A stretch of 64,000 nucleotides of DNA from Xylanibacter muris (GTDB taxonomy: Bacteria > Bacteroidota > Bacteroidia > Bacteroidales > Bacteroidaceae): positions 1 through 64,000 of the forward strand of contig NZ_JABKKF010000012.1 of assembly GCF_013166605.1 (NCBI RefSeq). Direction: 5' to 3'. Position 1 is the stretch's first letter; each line of letters opens with the position of its first letter. Under the pieces are notes generated by a model. That model saw only the letters and a program-made list of their open reading frames with translations. It ran no database searches and had not been told where the DNA came from. The translations under genes and the position numbers were made by a program. Positions 52,869 through 61,150 of the stretch are shown here, piece after piece.

Positions 52869-53966
52869 ATGGATGATTGTATATTCAGGCGCATAGTCGC
52901 ATGTATGCTTCTTTGCATGCAGGCATACGCAGGTATGGCTCAGAAAGAGGTATGGAATAACGGAAGGTTTTGGGATAATATTTATGTCAGTGAGGGATTT
53001 GGCCTTGGACTGCGCATTTCTCCCAACGGTGCGAAAAACAGTACATGGAGTGAGCAGGGATCATTACAGTATGGTTTTGCGGCAGGTAAGAAAATCAGCA
53101 GATTTGTTGCCTTGCAGGCTTCATACCGTCATGGAAAAGTCAGGCAGTATGATTGGAAGTATAATATATTGTCAACGGAAATACTCGTTGACGTAACCTC
53201 ATTACGTCATGGATATAGGGCTGACCGTAAATGGCGTTTTCTTCCGTTTATGGGTGTAGGAGGCACTTTCGGACGTATAGACGAAAAACAGGCTGTGGAC
53301 TTTACATACGGTTTACAGACATTATACAGGCTTAATGGCTATCTCGATATGAAGCTGAGCCTCAGGGGTGATGTGTTCGGCAATTTTGTCTTTCCACATA
53401 ATGTTCGCGGTGGTACAAATCTGTTGGGGCTTCAGATAGGGCTTAACTATAACATTGGCGGAGGAAAGTTTGAGAAGGCGGTTGTCGGTGACGATGTCCG
53501 TCGGGAGATAGACTCGCTCAATGACAAGGTTAACACAATGAGAAAGCAACTTGACATGCTTCTTGGGAACAATGCGAAAGAGCAGGCTGCCAAGGCGGAG
53601 GAAGATTCTTTGAGGAAGATATATTATACAGAGCCTAACGATAACAGACTGTATATTTATATACGTTTTTCAGAGTTCAGTTCCTATTTATCGGAGAAGG
53701 AGAGGTCGAACATACAGAATATCGCCAATTGGATGAAGGAACACCGTGATTTTTCTATAAGGATAGCGGCGTTCAGTGATAATCTTTCAGACAAGGAGTT
53801 TGATGGCAGGCTGAGGGAAAAACGGTCGGAGGCCATACGTCAGATATTGATGAGCCAGTATGGTATTGCCGCAGACCGAATCATGATTACCACTCCTGAG
53901 AAAGAGGGATATGTGAACAAGACGGACTGTAGTGCGATGATAGTCTTTATTCCGGAGAAACATTAA
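52869..53966 (+). CDS. Outer-membrane barrel protein with OmpA-like C-terminus
   Basis: 365 residues. Signal peptide (residues 1-24, ending GMAQ). A barrel-like domain of alternating beta strands covers about 35-205 (GLRISPNGAKNSTWSEQGSL, ASYRHGKVRQYDWKYNILST, LGLQIGLNYNIGGG). A short coiled coil (EIDSLNDKVNTMRKQLDMLL) and an OmpA-like peptidoglycan-binding domain (about 260-365) follow: IYIRFSEFSSYLSEKERSNI, IRIAAFSDNLSDKEF with the conserved Asp, REKRSEAIRQILMSQYGI with the conserved Arg. It lies 21 bp downstream of gldM and before a strong hairpin. A plausible role is a cell-wall-bound outer-membrane receiver for the motor. No homologue of GldN is present. Confidence 0.8.
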   Translation: MDDCIFRRIVACMLLCMQAYAGMAQKEVWNNGRFWDNIYVSEGFGLGLRISPNGAKNSTWSEQGSLQYGFAAGKKISRFVALQASYRHGKVRQYDWKYNILSTEILVDVTSLRHGYRADRKWRFLPFMGVGGTFGRIDEKQAVDFTYGLQTLYRLNGYLDMKLSLRGDVFGNFVFPHNVRGGTNLLGLQIGLNYNIGGGKFEKAVVGDDVRREIDSLNDKVNTMRKQLDMLLGNNAKEQAAKAEEDSLRKIYYTEPNDNRLYIYIRFSEFSSYLSEKERSNIQNIANWMKEHRDFSIRIAAFSDNLSDKEFDGRLREKRSEAIRQILMSQYGIAADRIMITTPEKEGYVNKTDCSAMIVFIPEKH

Positions 53967-53967
53967 T

Positions 53968-54009
53968 GTGCGTTGTCCGGACTTCAAATGGGAAGTCCGG
54001 GCAACGCAC
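53968..54009. terminator. Bidirectional terminator
   Basis: GTGCGTTGTCCGGACTTC and GAAGTCCGGGCAACGCAC form an 18-bp stem (one mismatch) between the convergent OmpA-like and outer-membrane protein genes. Confidence 0.7.
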
Positions 54010-54038
54010 GCATCTTATTATGTGTAGAGAAAGCATTT

Positions 54039-54926
54039 TTATCTGCTTTTGTGAAAAAGCTTGCCGAGTCCGATTATGTCTATGCCTATGGTTATTGAAG
54101 ATGTGTGTGCATTGAATCCTTCACCGGTTTTGAATGCCGGCAGCAAGTCGTAGCTCAGTCTCACGGTGAATGGGTTGAAGTTATACATCAGTTCTGCATT
54201 GAGTCCGAATGTGTTTACCACTCCATTTGTACGTTCTGTCTTTCCGCTGTGTGGTGTGAATACATATTGGCTGTGGAGTCTTATTTCCGGTGCCAGCCCC
54301 ATTCCGATATTCCATTTGCTGTATCGGGAATTTGTAAGGTTGTACATTACAGGGATAGTAAGAGCGGTATATTCGATATGGTTTTTTCTTGCGTCGTTGT
54401 CTATTTCGTTAAAAGATATGTTGCCTCGGCTTATTTTGGTTATCTTCATATTGTCTTGTATGTTGAACTTCATGTATTTCAAGCCAAGTCCGACGGTAAG
54501 TCCTGAGGTAAATGTTTTGTCGAACGGTATGGCTAAGCAGTTCATGCCGAATCCTATCGAGAAAGCTCCGTTTGTATACAGGTTGTCGCTGTCTTTTTGT
54601 TTTTTGAACGGTCCGGCGTTGGCCATCGTCCATCCTGCGTCTATGTAGTAATACTTTGGAAATAATTGCACTCTTTGGAGCGATGATGTCTTGAGGAACG
54701 GTGAGCCAACATACACTTGTTCTATTTCTTTCCCATCGACAAATTCCAGTTCGCGTGTCTTCACGAGCTCGTTACCCTGATTGTTGTATACCTTTACAGT
54801 TGTCTTTTCCTTATCGGAGTTTATACTGACGGTCTTATCGCTGACGTTTACAGTCAAAATGCTGTCTTTCTGGGCGTTGGCTGTGATTGTTGCTGCGAGC
54901 AGCAGCATAAATGTAATTTTTTTCAT
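54039..54926 (-). CDS. Outer-membrane beta-barrel protein (paralogue 1)
   Basis: 295 residues. Signal peptide (ending TANAQ). The mature N-terminus (SILTVNVSDKTVSINSDKEK, then VKVYNNQGNELVKTRELEFV) is a short beta domain that recurs in the neighbouring gene. The rest is a barrel of alternating strands (FSIGFGMNCLAIPF, ALTIPVMYNLTNSRYSKWNI, FTVRLSYDLLPAFK) ending in a glycine/aromatic-rich C-terminus. It belongs to the porin-like PorT/OmpW-type group of Bacteroidales. It follows its paralogue by 9 bp and is the last gene of the sigma-factor operon, so it is likely a target of that envelope-linked sigma factor. Ligand unknown. Confidence 0.75.
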   Translation of the reverse strand: MKKITFMLLLAATITANAQKDSILTVNVSDKTVSINSDKEKTTVKVYNNQGNELVKTRELEFVDGKEIEQVYVGSPFLKTSSLQRVQLFPKYYYIDAGWTMANAGPFKKQKDSDNLYTNGAFSIGFGMNCLAIPFDKTFTSGLTVGLGLKYMKFNIQDNMKITKISRGNISFNEIDNDARKNHIEYTALTIPVMYNLTNSRYSKWNIGMGLAPEIRLHSQYVFTPHSGKTERTNGVVNTFGLNAELMYNFNPFTVRLSYDLLPAFKTGEGFNAHTSSITIGIDIIGLGKLFHKSR

Positions 54927-54935
54927 ACTATGTTA

Positions 54936-55793
54936 TTATATTGTAAATCCTATTCCTGTTGCAAAAGTATAGCATTCGGGTGCGTTGCTTTTTTTTAGCA
55001 ATGGGGTTATGCCGGCCCGTCCGTAGATAACGAATGCTCCTACTCCGATATATGCTTCCATATTGATGCCGAGCGGTGCTATGTTTATGTCTCTGGATGA
55101 TGTATATTTCTTTTTCCCGATGAAATATCTTGCGTAGTCGTTGGTGCGGTATTCGAGCGATGCTCCAATGCCTGCGAACAGTCTGTATCTCTGCCATTCG
55201 AATATTATCGGCACCCTTATCGTGGTGTAGCTGATGTAGCTTTTCTTTACCTCTCCGTCCTCGATTTCTCTCATGAAAGTTTTTCCGTCTTCGGTTGCAA
55301 GAACGTAATTTCCTTGAAAATGGTTGTGTACCTGTCCTATGTTCATTGACAGGTTGACAGATGTGTTGCTTCCCGTGTTGAATGCCATCTGTGCCACGGT
55401 GAGGGCCCATTCCCAAGATTTGGAGTCGCGTGAGTGCATGGCTGTGCTTCCTCCTGGCGACATTATGTTTCCTCCGAGCATGTTGGTACCAAAGAGAAGG
55501 GTAGGATAATGGGTGTACGTCCGTGGATTTCTCTTTTTCTTTATGAATGATTCGGGGAAGAACGGTGAGGTCACGTATATGCGCTTCACTTCCTGGTTGT
55601 CGATATATTCTGTCTCGTATGTTCTTGTCAGTTTTTCTCCGTTGCAGGTGTTTATTCTGACTTTTGTCTTTCCTGCCGAGTCGCTGACGATTATTTGTTT
55701 GTTGCCGAGGACAAACGTTGTGTCGGACGATTCTGTTCCTGCAAATGCCGCCATAGGCATTGCCGCAATTAGGGTTATTATGATTCTTTTCAT
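54936..55793 (-). CDS. Outer-membrane beta-barrel protein (paralogue 2)
   Basis: 285 residues from the ATG at 55793, which starts a signal peptide (MKRIIITLIAAMPMAAFAG); an earlier ATG at 55838 lies inside repeat C. The N-terminal domain (FVLGNKQIIVSDSAGKTKVR, then YETEYIDNQEVKRIYVTSPF) parallels that of the next gene, and the barrel strands (ALTVAQMAFNTGSNTSVNLS, YISYTTIRVPIIFEWQRYRL, INMEAYIGVGAFVIYGRAGI) end in an aromatic-containing strand. It probably has the same function as its paralogue; the two look like an old duplication. Repeat C (55812-55880) lies directly upstream, between it and the DUF6108-like gene. Confidence 0.72.
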   Translation of the reverse strand: MKRIIITLIAAMPMAAFAGTESSDTTFVLGNKQIIVSDSAGKTKVRINTCNGEKLTRTYETEYIDNQEVKRIYVTSPFFPESFIKKKRNPRTYTHYPTLLFGTNMLGGNIMSPGGSTAMHSRDSKSWEWALTVAQMAFNTGSNTSVNLSMNIGQVHNHFQGNYVLATEDGKTFMREIEDGEVKKSYISYTTIRVPIIFEWQRYRLFAGIGASLEYRTNDYARYFIGKKKYTSSRDINIAPLGINMEAYIGVGAFVIYGRAGITPLLKKSNAPECYTFATGIGFTI

Positions 55794-55811
55794 ATAAGTT
55801 GGATTTAATCT

Positions 55812-55880
55812 ACCTTTTCTCGCCATGACAATATTCAAAAAGTTTGATATTGTTCGTCTGGCTTATTGAAAACGTTTGGT
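55812..55880 (-). repeat. Dispersed repeat family C, copy 2 (minus orientation)
   Basis: Read on the minus strand it gives AAACGTTTTCAATAAGCCAG, then GACGAACAATATCAAAC and ATTGTCATGGCGAGAAAAGG, matching copies at 44379 and 62419. It lies within the sigma operon between two genes. Confidence 0.8.
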
Positions 55881-55945
55881 TTTTCTGTTATTTTTATTTA
55901 TGTGTAATCTTTGTACTGTTTGATTTGACGGCGAATTAGGTGTTT

Positions 55946-56401
55946 TCAGAAAGCAGAGTAGCACAGTTTCATGATGTCGTCGGGTGAGATCGGTCCTTCG
56001 ATGTATATCACGGCTCCTTCGTGTTCGTATACTTTGCTGAAGAGGATATATCTGTTTTTCCCCTCTTCCTTTGGTTTCATCATATAGTAGCCGCTGACGG
56101 TTTTTCCGTTGTCCACCACCTCGCGTATCTTTATGGCATTCTTCCTGTCTGCGTTCAGGTAAGTGTCTGTGTCTATCTTCCTTTTTTTGTATACCAACGC
56201 CTTGTATACATCAAGCCTGTATTTTTTCAGACGCGTGTTGTGCATTACCACCAGTTTGCATCCCTTTTCGTGTCCGTAGCGCTCGAATATCCTGTTTATG
56301 TTCAGGTCTTCCTGCGCACCGGCTGTCGTGATGCCTGCCAGCATTATCACTGAGGCTGTTATGAGCCTTAGTATCATAATGTATCTTTTTGTTTTTTCCA
56401 T
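55946..56401 (-). CDS. Small secreted protein (DUF6108-like)
   Basis: 151 residues from the ATG at 56401, which begins MEKTKRYIMILRLITASVIM, a signal peptide cleaved near TTAGAQ. The mature part (INRIFERYGHEKGCKLVVMH, then LKKYRLDVYKALVYKKRKID, SGYYMMKPKEEGKNRYILFS) matches a small Bacteroidales family regularly found downstream of ECF sigma/anti-sigma pairs. Function is unknown; a periplasmic signalling or effector part of the sigma circuit is inferred. It lies 26 bp after the anti-sigma-like gene. Confidence 0.7.
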   Translation of the reverse strand: MEKTKRYIMILRLITASVIMLAGITTAGAQEDLNINRIFERYGHEKGCKLVVMHNTRLKKYRLDVYKALVYKKRKIDTDTYLNADRKNAIKIREVVDNGKTVSGYYMMKPKEEGKNRYILFSKVYEHEGAVIYIEGPISPDDIMKLCYSAF

Positions 56402-56427
56402 GATTTTTATTTTTATTATGTCATGTC

Positions 56428-56877
56428 TTACATAATCATCATCTTCAGCGCGCTGAAGTCGTCTTCGTTTCCGGTGTTTATGAGTTTCAGTGCTTCTTCT
56501 GCCTCTTCTGTAACGTTGCCCTTGCTGGTCGTGATAATCTTTCCGTCTGCCACTACATAGTTTTCCGGCATACGGCTTGTATGTGATACAGCGATGATTA
56601 TGGTTAGTGAGGCAGCAGCCGTTGCTGCCCATATCCATCTCATTACCGTCTTACGCTGCTGCTTTGCTGTTGCTGCATCAGTTTTTCCTTCGTCTGCTTC
56701 TGCCAGTTTGGCTTTTTCCTGTGTTTCAAAGGTGAACAGTGCCTGATATACCCTCCATTCTTCCGGTATGGGAGTATCCTTTCCTGTGAAGAATTCGCGG
56801 AGGCTGTTTTCTTCGGCTTCTGAAGTTTCGCCTTCGAGGTATTTATTGATGAGTGATTTTATGTCTTCCATGTTCAT
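56428..56877 (-). CDS. Short membrane anti-sigma-like protein
   Basis: 149 residues; start ATG at 56877 overlaps the sigma stop codon (ATGA). The cytoplasmic N-terminus (INKYLEGETSEAEENSLREF, then EWRVYQALFTFE) resembles the anti-sigma zinc-less start of Bacteroidales FecR-like proteins. One membrane helix (about residues 80-100; MRWIWAATAAASLTIIIAV) follows and then only about 45 periplasmic residues. A classical FecR sensor domain is missing, so the signal would have to be read by another protein, perhaps the small secreted protein downstream. Anti-sigma function is inferred from position and topology. Confidence 0.7.
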   Translation of the reverse strand: MNMEDIKSLINKYLEGETSEAEENSLREFFTGKDTPIPEEWRVYQALFTFETQEKAKLAEADEGKTDAATAKQQRKTVMRWIWAATAAASLTIIIAVSHTSRMPENYVVADGKIITTSKGNVTEEAEEALKLINTGNEDDFSALKMMIM

Positions 56878-57365
56878 CTGCTTTGTAGTCTGATAAATTC
56901 TGCCCTTATTTTCTTTCTTGCCCTCGACAGGTTCTGTCTGAGGCTCTCGTCCGTGCATCCGGTTATTTTTATTATCTCTTCTTTTGTATATCCCTCTATT
57001 TCTTTCATTCTGAAGATTTTTGACTGCAGGGGTGGAAGTTTCTCTATTATCATTCTTATTAGTTGCATGTCGTCTCCGTCTTCCGGATTTGTTGCAACTG
57101 TCGTTTCCTGGTATTTCCCGGATGTGGAGATGTTTTCAATCTGCAGGTGTCTCCAGTGGTCTCTTTCTATGTTTTTCAGGGTTGTGAAAGCCAGTGCCCT
57201 GATGTTTGGATGAGCGTCCAGTCTGTCGCGCATACTCCACAGACGGAGCATCACTTCCTGTACGGCGTCTTCCGCGTAGTCGTGAGCCTCTGTCCATGTC
57301 CGCGCCATGTCGAGCAGTGACTTGCGGAGGGGCACTATCTTATGATTGAATTCTTCTAATTCCAT
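56874..57365 (-). CDS. ECF RNA polymerase sigma factor
   Basis: 163 residues, the usual ECF length. Region 2 has MARTWTEAHDYAEDAVQEVM (-10 recognition, DAxQEVF-like) and WSMRDRLDAHPNIRALAFTT. Region 4 has KLPPLQSKIFRMKEIEGYTK with the HTH EEIIKITGCTDESLRQNLSR. It directs RNA polymerase to specific promoters when the membrane anti-sigma partner releases it. It is the first gene of a five-gene operon (sigma, anti-sigma-like, small secreted protein, two barrels). Upstream, TGTCACAAACCC (57397-57408, minus) and CCGTTTAGTAT (57377-57387) could be an autoregulated ECF-type promoter, but that is only a weak guess. Confidence 0.92.
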   Translation of the reverse strand: MELEEFNHKIVPLRKSLLDMARTWTEAHDYAEDAVQEVMLRLWSMRDRLDAHPNIRALAFTTLKNIERDHWRHLQIENISTSGKYQETTVATNPEDGDDMQLIRMIIEKLPPLQSKIFRMKEIEGYTKEEIIKITGCTDESLRQNLSRARKKIRAEFIRLQSR

Positions 57366-57451
57366 CTTGTTTTCATATACTAAACGGATAAGTTATGGGT
57401 TTGTGACATGGGATGAAGTTTTTTTTATATATATTTTTTTATCTATATGAA

Positions 57452-57499
57452 AAAGCAGTGGAGACAAACGTTATATTTTGTGTTTGTCTCCACTGCTTT
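57452..57499 (-). terminator. Terminator after the deoxysugar operon
   Basis: AAAGCAGTGGAGACAAAC and its perfect 18-bp complement; on the minus strand followed by TTTTCAT. It lies just past the mutarotase stop. Confidence 0.8.
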
Positions 57500-57524
57500 C
57501 TCATACATTCATTGCCAATAAGTC

Positions 57525-57947
57525 TTATACACGTCGCAAGGCGGTGTCTTTCTCGTCATCTTCATACAGATAAAACATACGGTTCATTAGTTGCCATTTT
57601 TCTCCGGAAGCGGCATTGGCCGCACATTTCTGGAATTGTGACACGAAGGCCTCCCATTCTTCCTGGCGGGGCAGTTTTGCAAGTTGTGCCATTGCTTCCT
57701 GCCAATTGAAGTTCAAAGGTGTCTCAACAATCATGAAGAGGTGGTTGTCATGTATGTATATCTCCATTTCGAGTATTCCCACTGAGCGTATTCCTTCACG
57801 TATATCACTCCACGAGTGCTTTCTGTCATGAGCTGTCACATATTGTGCTATGAGTGCTGCATCCTCCTTTAGCTCAAGTGTCTGGCAATAGCGTTTGACG
57901 GGTTGGGAATAGTCTTGAATGATATATCCTGTTTCTTTTGTATTCAT
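57525..57947 (-). CDS. L-rhamnose/L-fucose mutarotase family protein
   Basis: 140 residues. Conserved strings LAHDRKHSWSDI-like (VTAHDRKHSWSDIREGIRSV), GILEMEIYIHDNHLFMIVET and EWEAFVSQFQ define the PF05336 RhaM family, which interconverts alpha and beta anomers of L-rhamnose or L-fucose. Anomerisation would feed the oxidative enzymes upstream. Its ATG overlaps the stop of a permease remnant (ATGA), and it is the last gene of the operon. In related Bacteroidales clusters this position belongs to the fucose pathway. Symbol withheld because the specificity is not readable. Confidence 0.85.
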   Translation of the reverse strand: MNTKETGYIIQDYSQPVKRYCQTLELKEDAALIAQYVTAHDRKHSWSDIREGIRSVGILEMEIYIHDNHLFMIVETPLNFNWQEAMAQLAKLPRQEEWEAFVSQFQKCAANAASGEKWQLMNRMFYLYEDDEKDTALRRV

Positions 57948-58063
57948 GATATATTACTTTTTTCTTTGTTTGCCATATAATCGCTATACCATGCGCATAC
58001 AGCGAAGCATATCGTAGGAATGAGATAAGCCGACAGGCAATTATATAGACAGTGAGCGGTATG
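57944..58063 (-). pseudogene. 3' stub of a probable L-fucose permease (FucP-like)
   Basis: On the minus strand the frame directly ahead of the mutarotase reads SAYLIPTICFAVCAWYSDYM then ANKEKSNIS and a stop overlapping the mutarotase ATG. This is a last transmembrane helix and tail, resembling the end of FucP-type MFS sugar permeases. In-frame stops lie only 39 codons upstream and the space to the dehydrogenase is 26 bp. So more than 90 percent of the presumed gene (normally about 400-440 codons) is missing. In-frame overlap with the mutarotase start suggests a former operon member. Confidence 0.5.
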
Positions 58064-58088
58064 TTTTCATACGTAATAAATTACTATT

Positions 58089-59108
58089 CTAAAACTTGAC
58101 GAGAATGCGGAACACCTTGCCTGGATTGTCCGCCCACTGTTTCATGGCCTCAGGCGTTGTCTCAGGCGTCACTTCCGCACTGATCAGTTCTTCTATTGGA
58201 CAGGTGCCACGCTCCATATAGTGTATGACAGCACGGAAGTCTGACGGCATGGCATTGCGTGAACCGCGTATGTCGAGTTCTTTCTGCACGAAATACTTTG
58301 TCTGGAATGACACGTCTGTCTTTGCATATCCTATGCATATAACCCTGCCTGTGAAAGCCACTTCGTCAACAGCTGTCTGATATGTGGATGCACTGCCTAC
58401 CGCCTCAATCACCACGTCCGGACCAAAGCCGGATGTCATCTCTAAAAGCCGGGTGTGTACATTTTCCGTTTTGGTGTTGATGGTGTAGGAGGCACCCATG
58501 CGGCGGGCCAGTGCAAGTTTTTCGTCATCGATGTCTGCTGCAATAACTGTGGAGCCACGCATTGCGGAGCGTACCACAGCACCCATTCCCACCATTCCAC
58601 ATCCTATCACCAATACCACGTCGACATCTGTCACCTGAGCCCGTGACACGGCATGGAAACCGACACTCATGGGTTCTACAAGAGCACAAGAGCGTGGGGT
58701 CAGCAGCCCTGCCGGTATCACTTTCTCCCATGGCATCACGAGAAATTCACGCATGGCTCCGTTACGCTGCACACCAAGTGTCTGGTTGTCTTTACATGCA
58801 TTGGGGCGTCCGTTGCGGCATGAGGCGCATTTGTTGCAGTTTGTATATGGATTTACAGTCACCGTCATTCCCGGCTTCAGACCTTCTGGTACATCACTAC
58901 CCGTGCTTACTATTGTCGCGCCTACTTCATGACCCGGTATTACGGGCATTTTCACCATTGGATTGCGTCCGAGATATGTGTTGAGGTCTGAACCGCAGAA
59001 ACCTACATAGTTTACTTTCAAAAGAACCTCTTCCGGTTTTATTTCCTTGTCACCGTTGATATCTGTTAGTACAATCTGTCGTTCGTCTGTGATTTTTATT
59101 GCTTTCAT
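58089..59108 (-). CDS. Zinc-dependent MDR alcohol/polyol dehydrogenase
   Basis: 339 residues, normal for the medium-chain family. Catalytic zinc ligands in VGFCGSDLNTY and PVIPGHEVGA; the structural zinc site is NKCASCRNGRPNAC. The NAD-binding VVLVIGCGMVGMGAVVRSAM lies at about residue 165. Position between lactonase and mutarotase suggests it oxidises a deoxysugar acid, such as 2-keto-3-deoxy-L-fuconate or -rhamnonate, or the sugar alcohol itself; the exact substrate is not established. It overlaps the lactonase gene by 4 bp, implying coupled translation. Confidence 0.88.
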   Translation of the reverse strand: MKAIKITDERQIVLTDINGDKEIKPEEVLLKVNYVGFCGSDLNTYLGRNPMVKMPVIPGHEVGATIVSTGSDVPEGLKPGMTVTVNPYTNCNKCASCRNGRPNACKDNQTLGVQRNGAMREFLVMPWEKVIPAGLLTPRSCALVEPMSVGFHAVSRAQVTDVDVVLVIGCGMVGMGAVVRSAMRGSTVIAADIDDEKLALARRMGASYTINTKTENVHTRLLEMTSGFGPDVVIEAVGSASTYQTAVDEVAFTGRVICIGYAKTDVSFQTKYFVQKELDIRGSRNAMPSDFRAVIHYMERGTCPIEELISAEVTPETTPEAMKQWADNPGKVFRILVKF

Positions 59109-60004
59109 TCTGACATGTTTTTAATATATGGTAAATCTGTTTTGGTCTTCAGACTGTAAAAATCTTTTGCGTTTCCTCCGAGAAAAGCCGCTTTTTCATC
59201 GTCTGTCATCTCTTCGGATTTTAGGATGAAGTCGTATGACATGCGGTAGGTGATGGCTGTTATGGTGCGGGGGTAGTCGCTTCCCCACATCAGACGGTCT
59301 ATGCCGACAGTGTCTGCGGCACGGCGTATGCTCCGTACTGCGGAGTTGAACGGATAGAACTCGCTGTTGTAAAGCCATGTTATTCCACCAGACTCTATCA
59401 TTATATTGTCTCCCTTGAGAGCCAGACGTATTTGTTGTTCGAATGACTGTGTGGTGGGCATGCCGAAATGTCCTATCGCAACTTTCAGCCGTGGGCATTC
59501 CTCTATTGCCTCTCCCATTTCTCCTATTTGACGCATGTCGTCATCGAGGCATATTGACAGAACCATCCCATTCTGTTCCATATACTTGAACATAGGCATG
59601 AGCTCTGCCGTTGGAATCTTTAAACGGTGGTTGGGAACTGCAATGCCGCGTAGCCCGGTCTTAAGTGCCGCGCATGCCTCATCCGCCGTTGTCGCGATTG
59701 CCATGCAGAAAAAACGTTCCGGCCATTGGTGCTGTACTTGTGTGAGATAGTTGTTCTGGTTGCCGTCTATCACTTCCTGCACTACCACAGCCGCGGACAC
59801 TTGTGCGTAGTCCATATTTGAAAGGAATATCTCTGCCGTGTTGCGTCCGTCAATCATAAACGGTGGCAGCATCTGCCGTTCCTCCCCGAAGAATTGTGAG
59901 CGTGAGCCGTTGCCTTCCATAGTGCGTATCCTCTGTCCGTCGACAACGGTATCCTGCCGTAGCCACAGATGGCTGTGTGCATCGATAATCAGCTGTTTTT
60001 CCAT
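59105..60004 (-). CDS. Amidohydrolase-family lactonase (L-fuconolactonase-like)
   Basis: 299 residues, TIM-barrel type 2 amidohydrolase. The N-terminal metal motif IDAHSHLWL (HxH) is intact, and the C-terminal LMWGSDYPRTIT supplies the Asp. This group hydrolyses sugar lactones such as L-fucono-1,5-lactone or L-rhamnono-lactone to the acid. It overlaps the aldo/keto reductase gene by 16 bp and the dehydrogenase gene by 4 bp, so the three are translated as one unit. The lactone would come from the aldo/keto reductase step. Cytoplasmic; no signal peptide. Confidence 0.85.
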   Translation of the reverse strand: MEKQLIIDAHSHLWLRQDTVVDGQRIRTMEGNGSRSQFFGEERQMLPPFMIDGRNTAEIFLSNMDYAQVSAAVVVQEVIDGNQNNYLTQVQHQWPERFFCMAIATTADEACAALKTGLRGIAVPNHRLKIPTAELMPMFKYMEQNGMVLSICLDDDMRQIGEMGEAIEECPRLKVAIGHFGMPTTQSFEQQIRLALKGDNIMIESGGITWLYNSEFYPFNSAVRSIRRAADTVGIDRLMWGSDYPRTITAITYRMSYDFILKSEEMTDDEKAAFLGGNAKDFYSLKTKTDLPYIKNMSE

Positions 60005-60924
60005 CTTACACGTATTTGATTGCCTATTATGGCTTTCACTTCCTCTATCAGTTGCATGTCTGCCGGCTCGTTGACATATTCAATGTTTTTTATCACGTTT
60101 TGCGGATTGGCACTGCTGAACAGCGTTGTCGCAATGTGGTCGTTGAGGCCGGTTGAATATTGTATTGCGAGCTTGTCGATAGGATATCCTTTTTTCTCGC
60201 AATGGCGTGCTGCCATGGCGCAGGCGTCTTTCAATGGCTGCGGAGCCGGATGCCATTCAGGGGCACCGCGCATGGATAGAAGTCCCATCGAGAAAGGAGA
60301 GGCGTTTATGACACCTATTCCGCGTTCTTCGAAGAAGTCGAAATACTCTGTGAGAAGGTCATCGTTGAGACAGTAATGACAGAAGTTGAGCACACTTTCC
60401 ACGCTCCCTTCCTCGCTGTGCTCGATAACCCATTTCAGATTCTCCGGCTGAAGATCCGTTATGCCTACATGGCTTACAACACCCTCTTTCCGAAGCTCGA
60501 CCAATGCGGGCAGTGTTTCTTCCGCTACCTGATGAAGGTCGGCAAACTCGACGTCGTGAACGTTGATGAGGTCGATGTGGTCAATGTTCAGCCGTTCCAT
60601 GCTTTCGTAGACGCTTTCCTTGGCGCGGCGTGCGGAATAGTCCCACAGGTTTTTGCCGTCCTTTCCGTAGCGTCCGACTTTTGTGGACAGGTAATAGCGG
60701 TCACGTCTGATTTCTTTCAAAGCCTTGCCTAACACGTTTTCCGCTTTCAGGTGGCCGTAGTAGGGTGACACGTCAATGAAGTTGATGCCTCCGTCTACAG
60801 CTGCATGAACAGCTTCAATGGCTTCACTTTCAAGAATACCGTGGAACACTCCTCCTAATGACGATGCTCCGAATCCAAGGTTGGAAACACGCATTCCTGT
60901 TTTTCCGATTTCGTTGTATCTCAT
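59989..60924 (-). CDS. Aldo/keto reductase, probable L-fucose/L-rhamnose 1-dehydrogenase
   Basis: 311 residues. AKR catalytic tetrad visible: Asp in FIDVSPYYG with Tyr, Lys in YYLSTKVGRYG and His in LINVHDVEF. The start MRYNEIGKTGMRVSNLGFGA is typical of the fucose-dehydrogenase-like AKR branch. It would oxidise the free sugar to the 1,5-lactone with NAD(P)+. First gene of the operon; a -7 box TAACTTTG is at 60971-60978 on the minus strand. Divergent from an AraC regulator, as in known fucose clusters. Confidence 0.87.
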   Translation of the reverse strand: MRYNEIGKTGMRVSNLGFGASSLGGVFHGILESEAIEAVHAAVDGGINFIDVSPYYGHLKAENVLGKALKEIRRDRYYLSTKVGRYGKDGKNLWDYSARRAKESVYESMERLNIDHIDLINVHDVEFADLHQVAEETLPALVELRKEGVVSHVGITDLQPENLKWVIEHSEEGSVESVLNFCHYCLNDDLLTEYFDFFEERGIGVINASPFSMGLLSMRGAPEWHPAPQPLKDACAMAARHCEKKGYPIDKLAIQYSTGLNDHIATTLFSSANPQNVIKNIEYVNEPADMQLIEEVKAIIGNQIRVRWKNS

Positions 60925-60970
60925 AATTACTATGTTTTTCCTTAATTGTTTGTATTGGGTAACGTAATAG

Positions 60971-60978
60971 CAAAGTTA
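60971..60978 (-). promoter_or_regulatory. -7 box of the deoxysugar operon
   Basis: TAACTTTG on the minus strand, 47 bp before the AKR start codon. The divergent AraC gene shares this 226-bp region. Confidence 0.5.
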
Positions 60979-61117
60979 TCAATTTTATAAGCAATGAAGT
61001 ATTGTCTTCGGAATGCACTTTTGGAAAAAATCGACTTCTTGTTGTGTAAAAACAAATATTGTTCTGGCTTTATAGTAAAAAAGCGATATATAATAAAAGA
61101 AAGTCAATTTTAAACCG

Positions 61118-61125
61118 TATTTTTG
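61118..61125 (+). promoter_or_regulatory. -7 box of the araC-type gene
   Basis: TATTTTTG matches TAnnTTTG, 26 bp before the ATG at 61151. Confidence 0.5.
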
Positions 61126-61150
61126 TATAAAACTTACCTTATTAAAGAAA

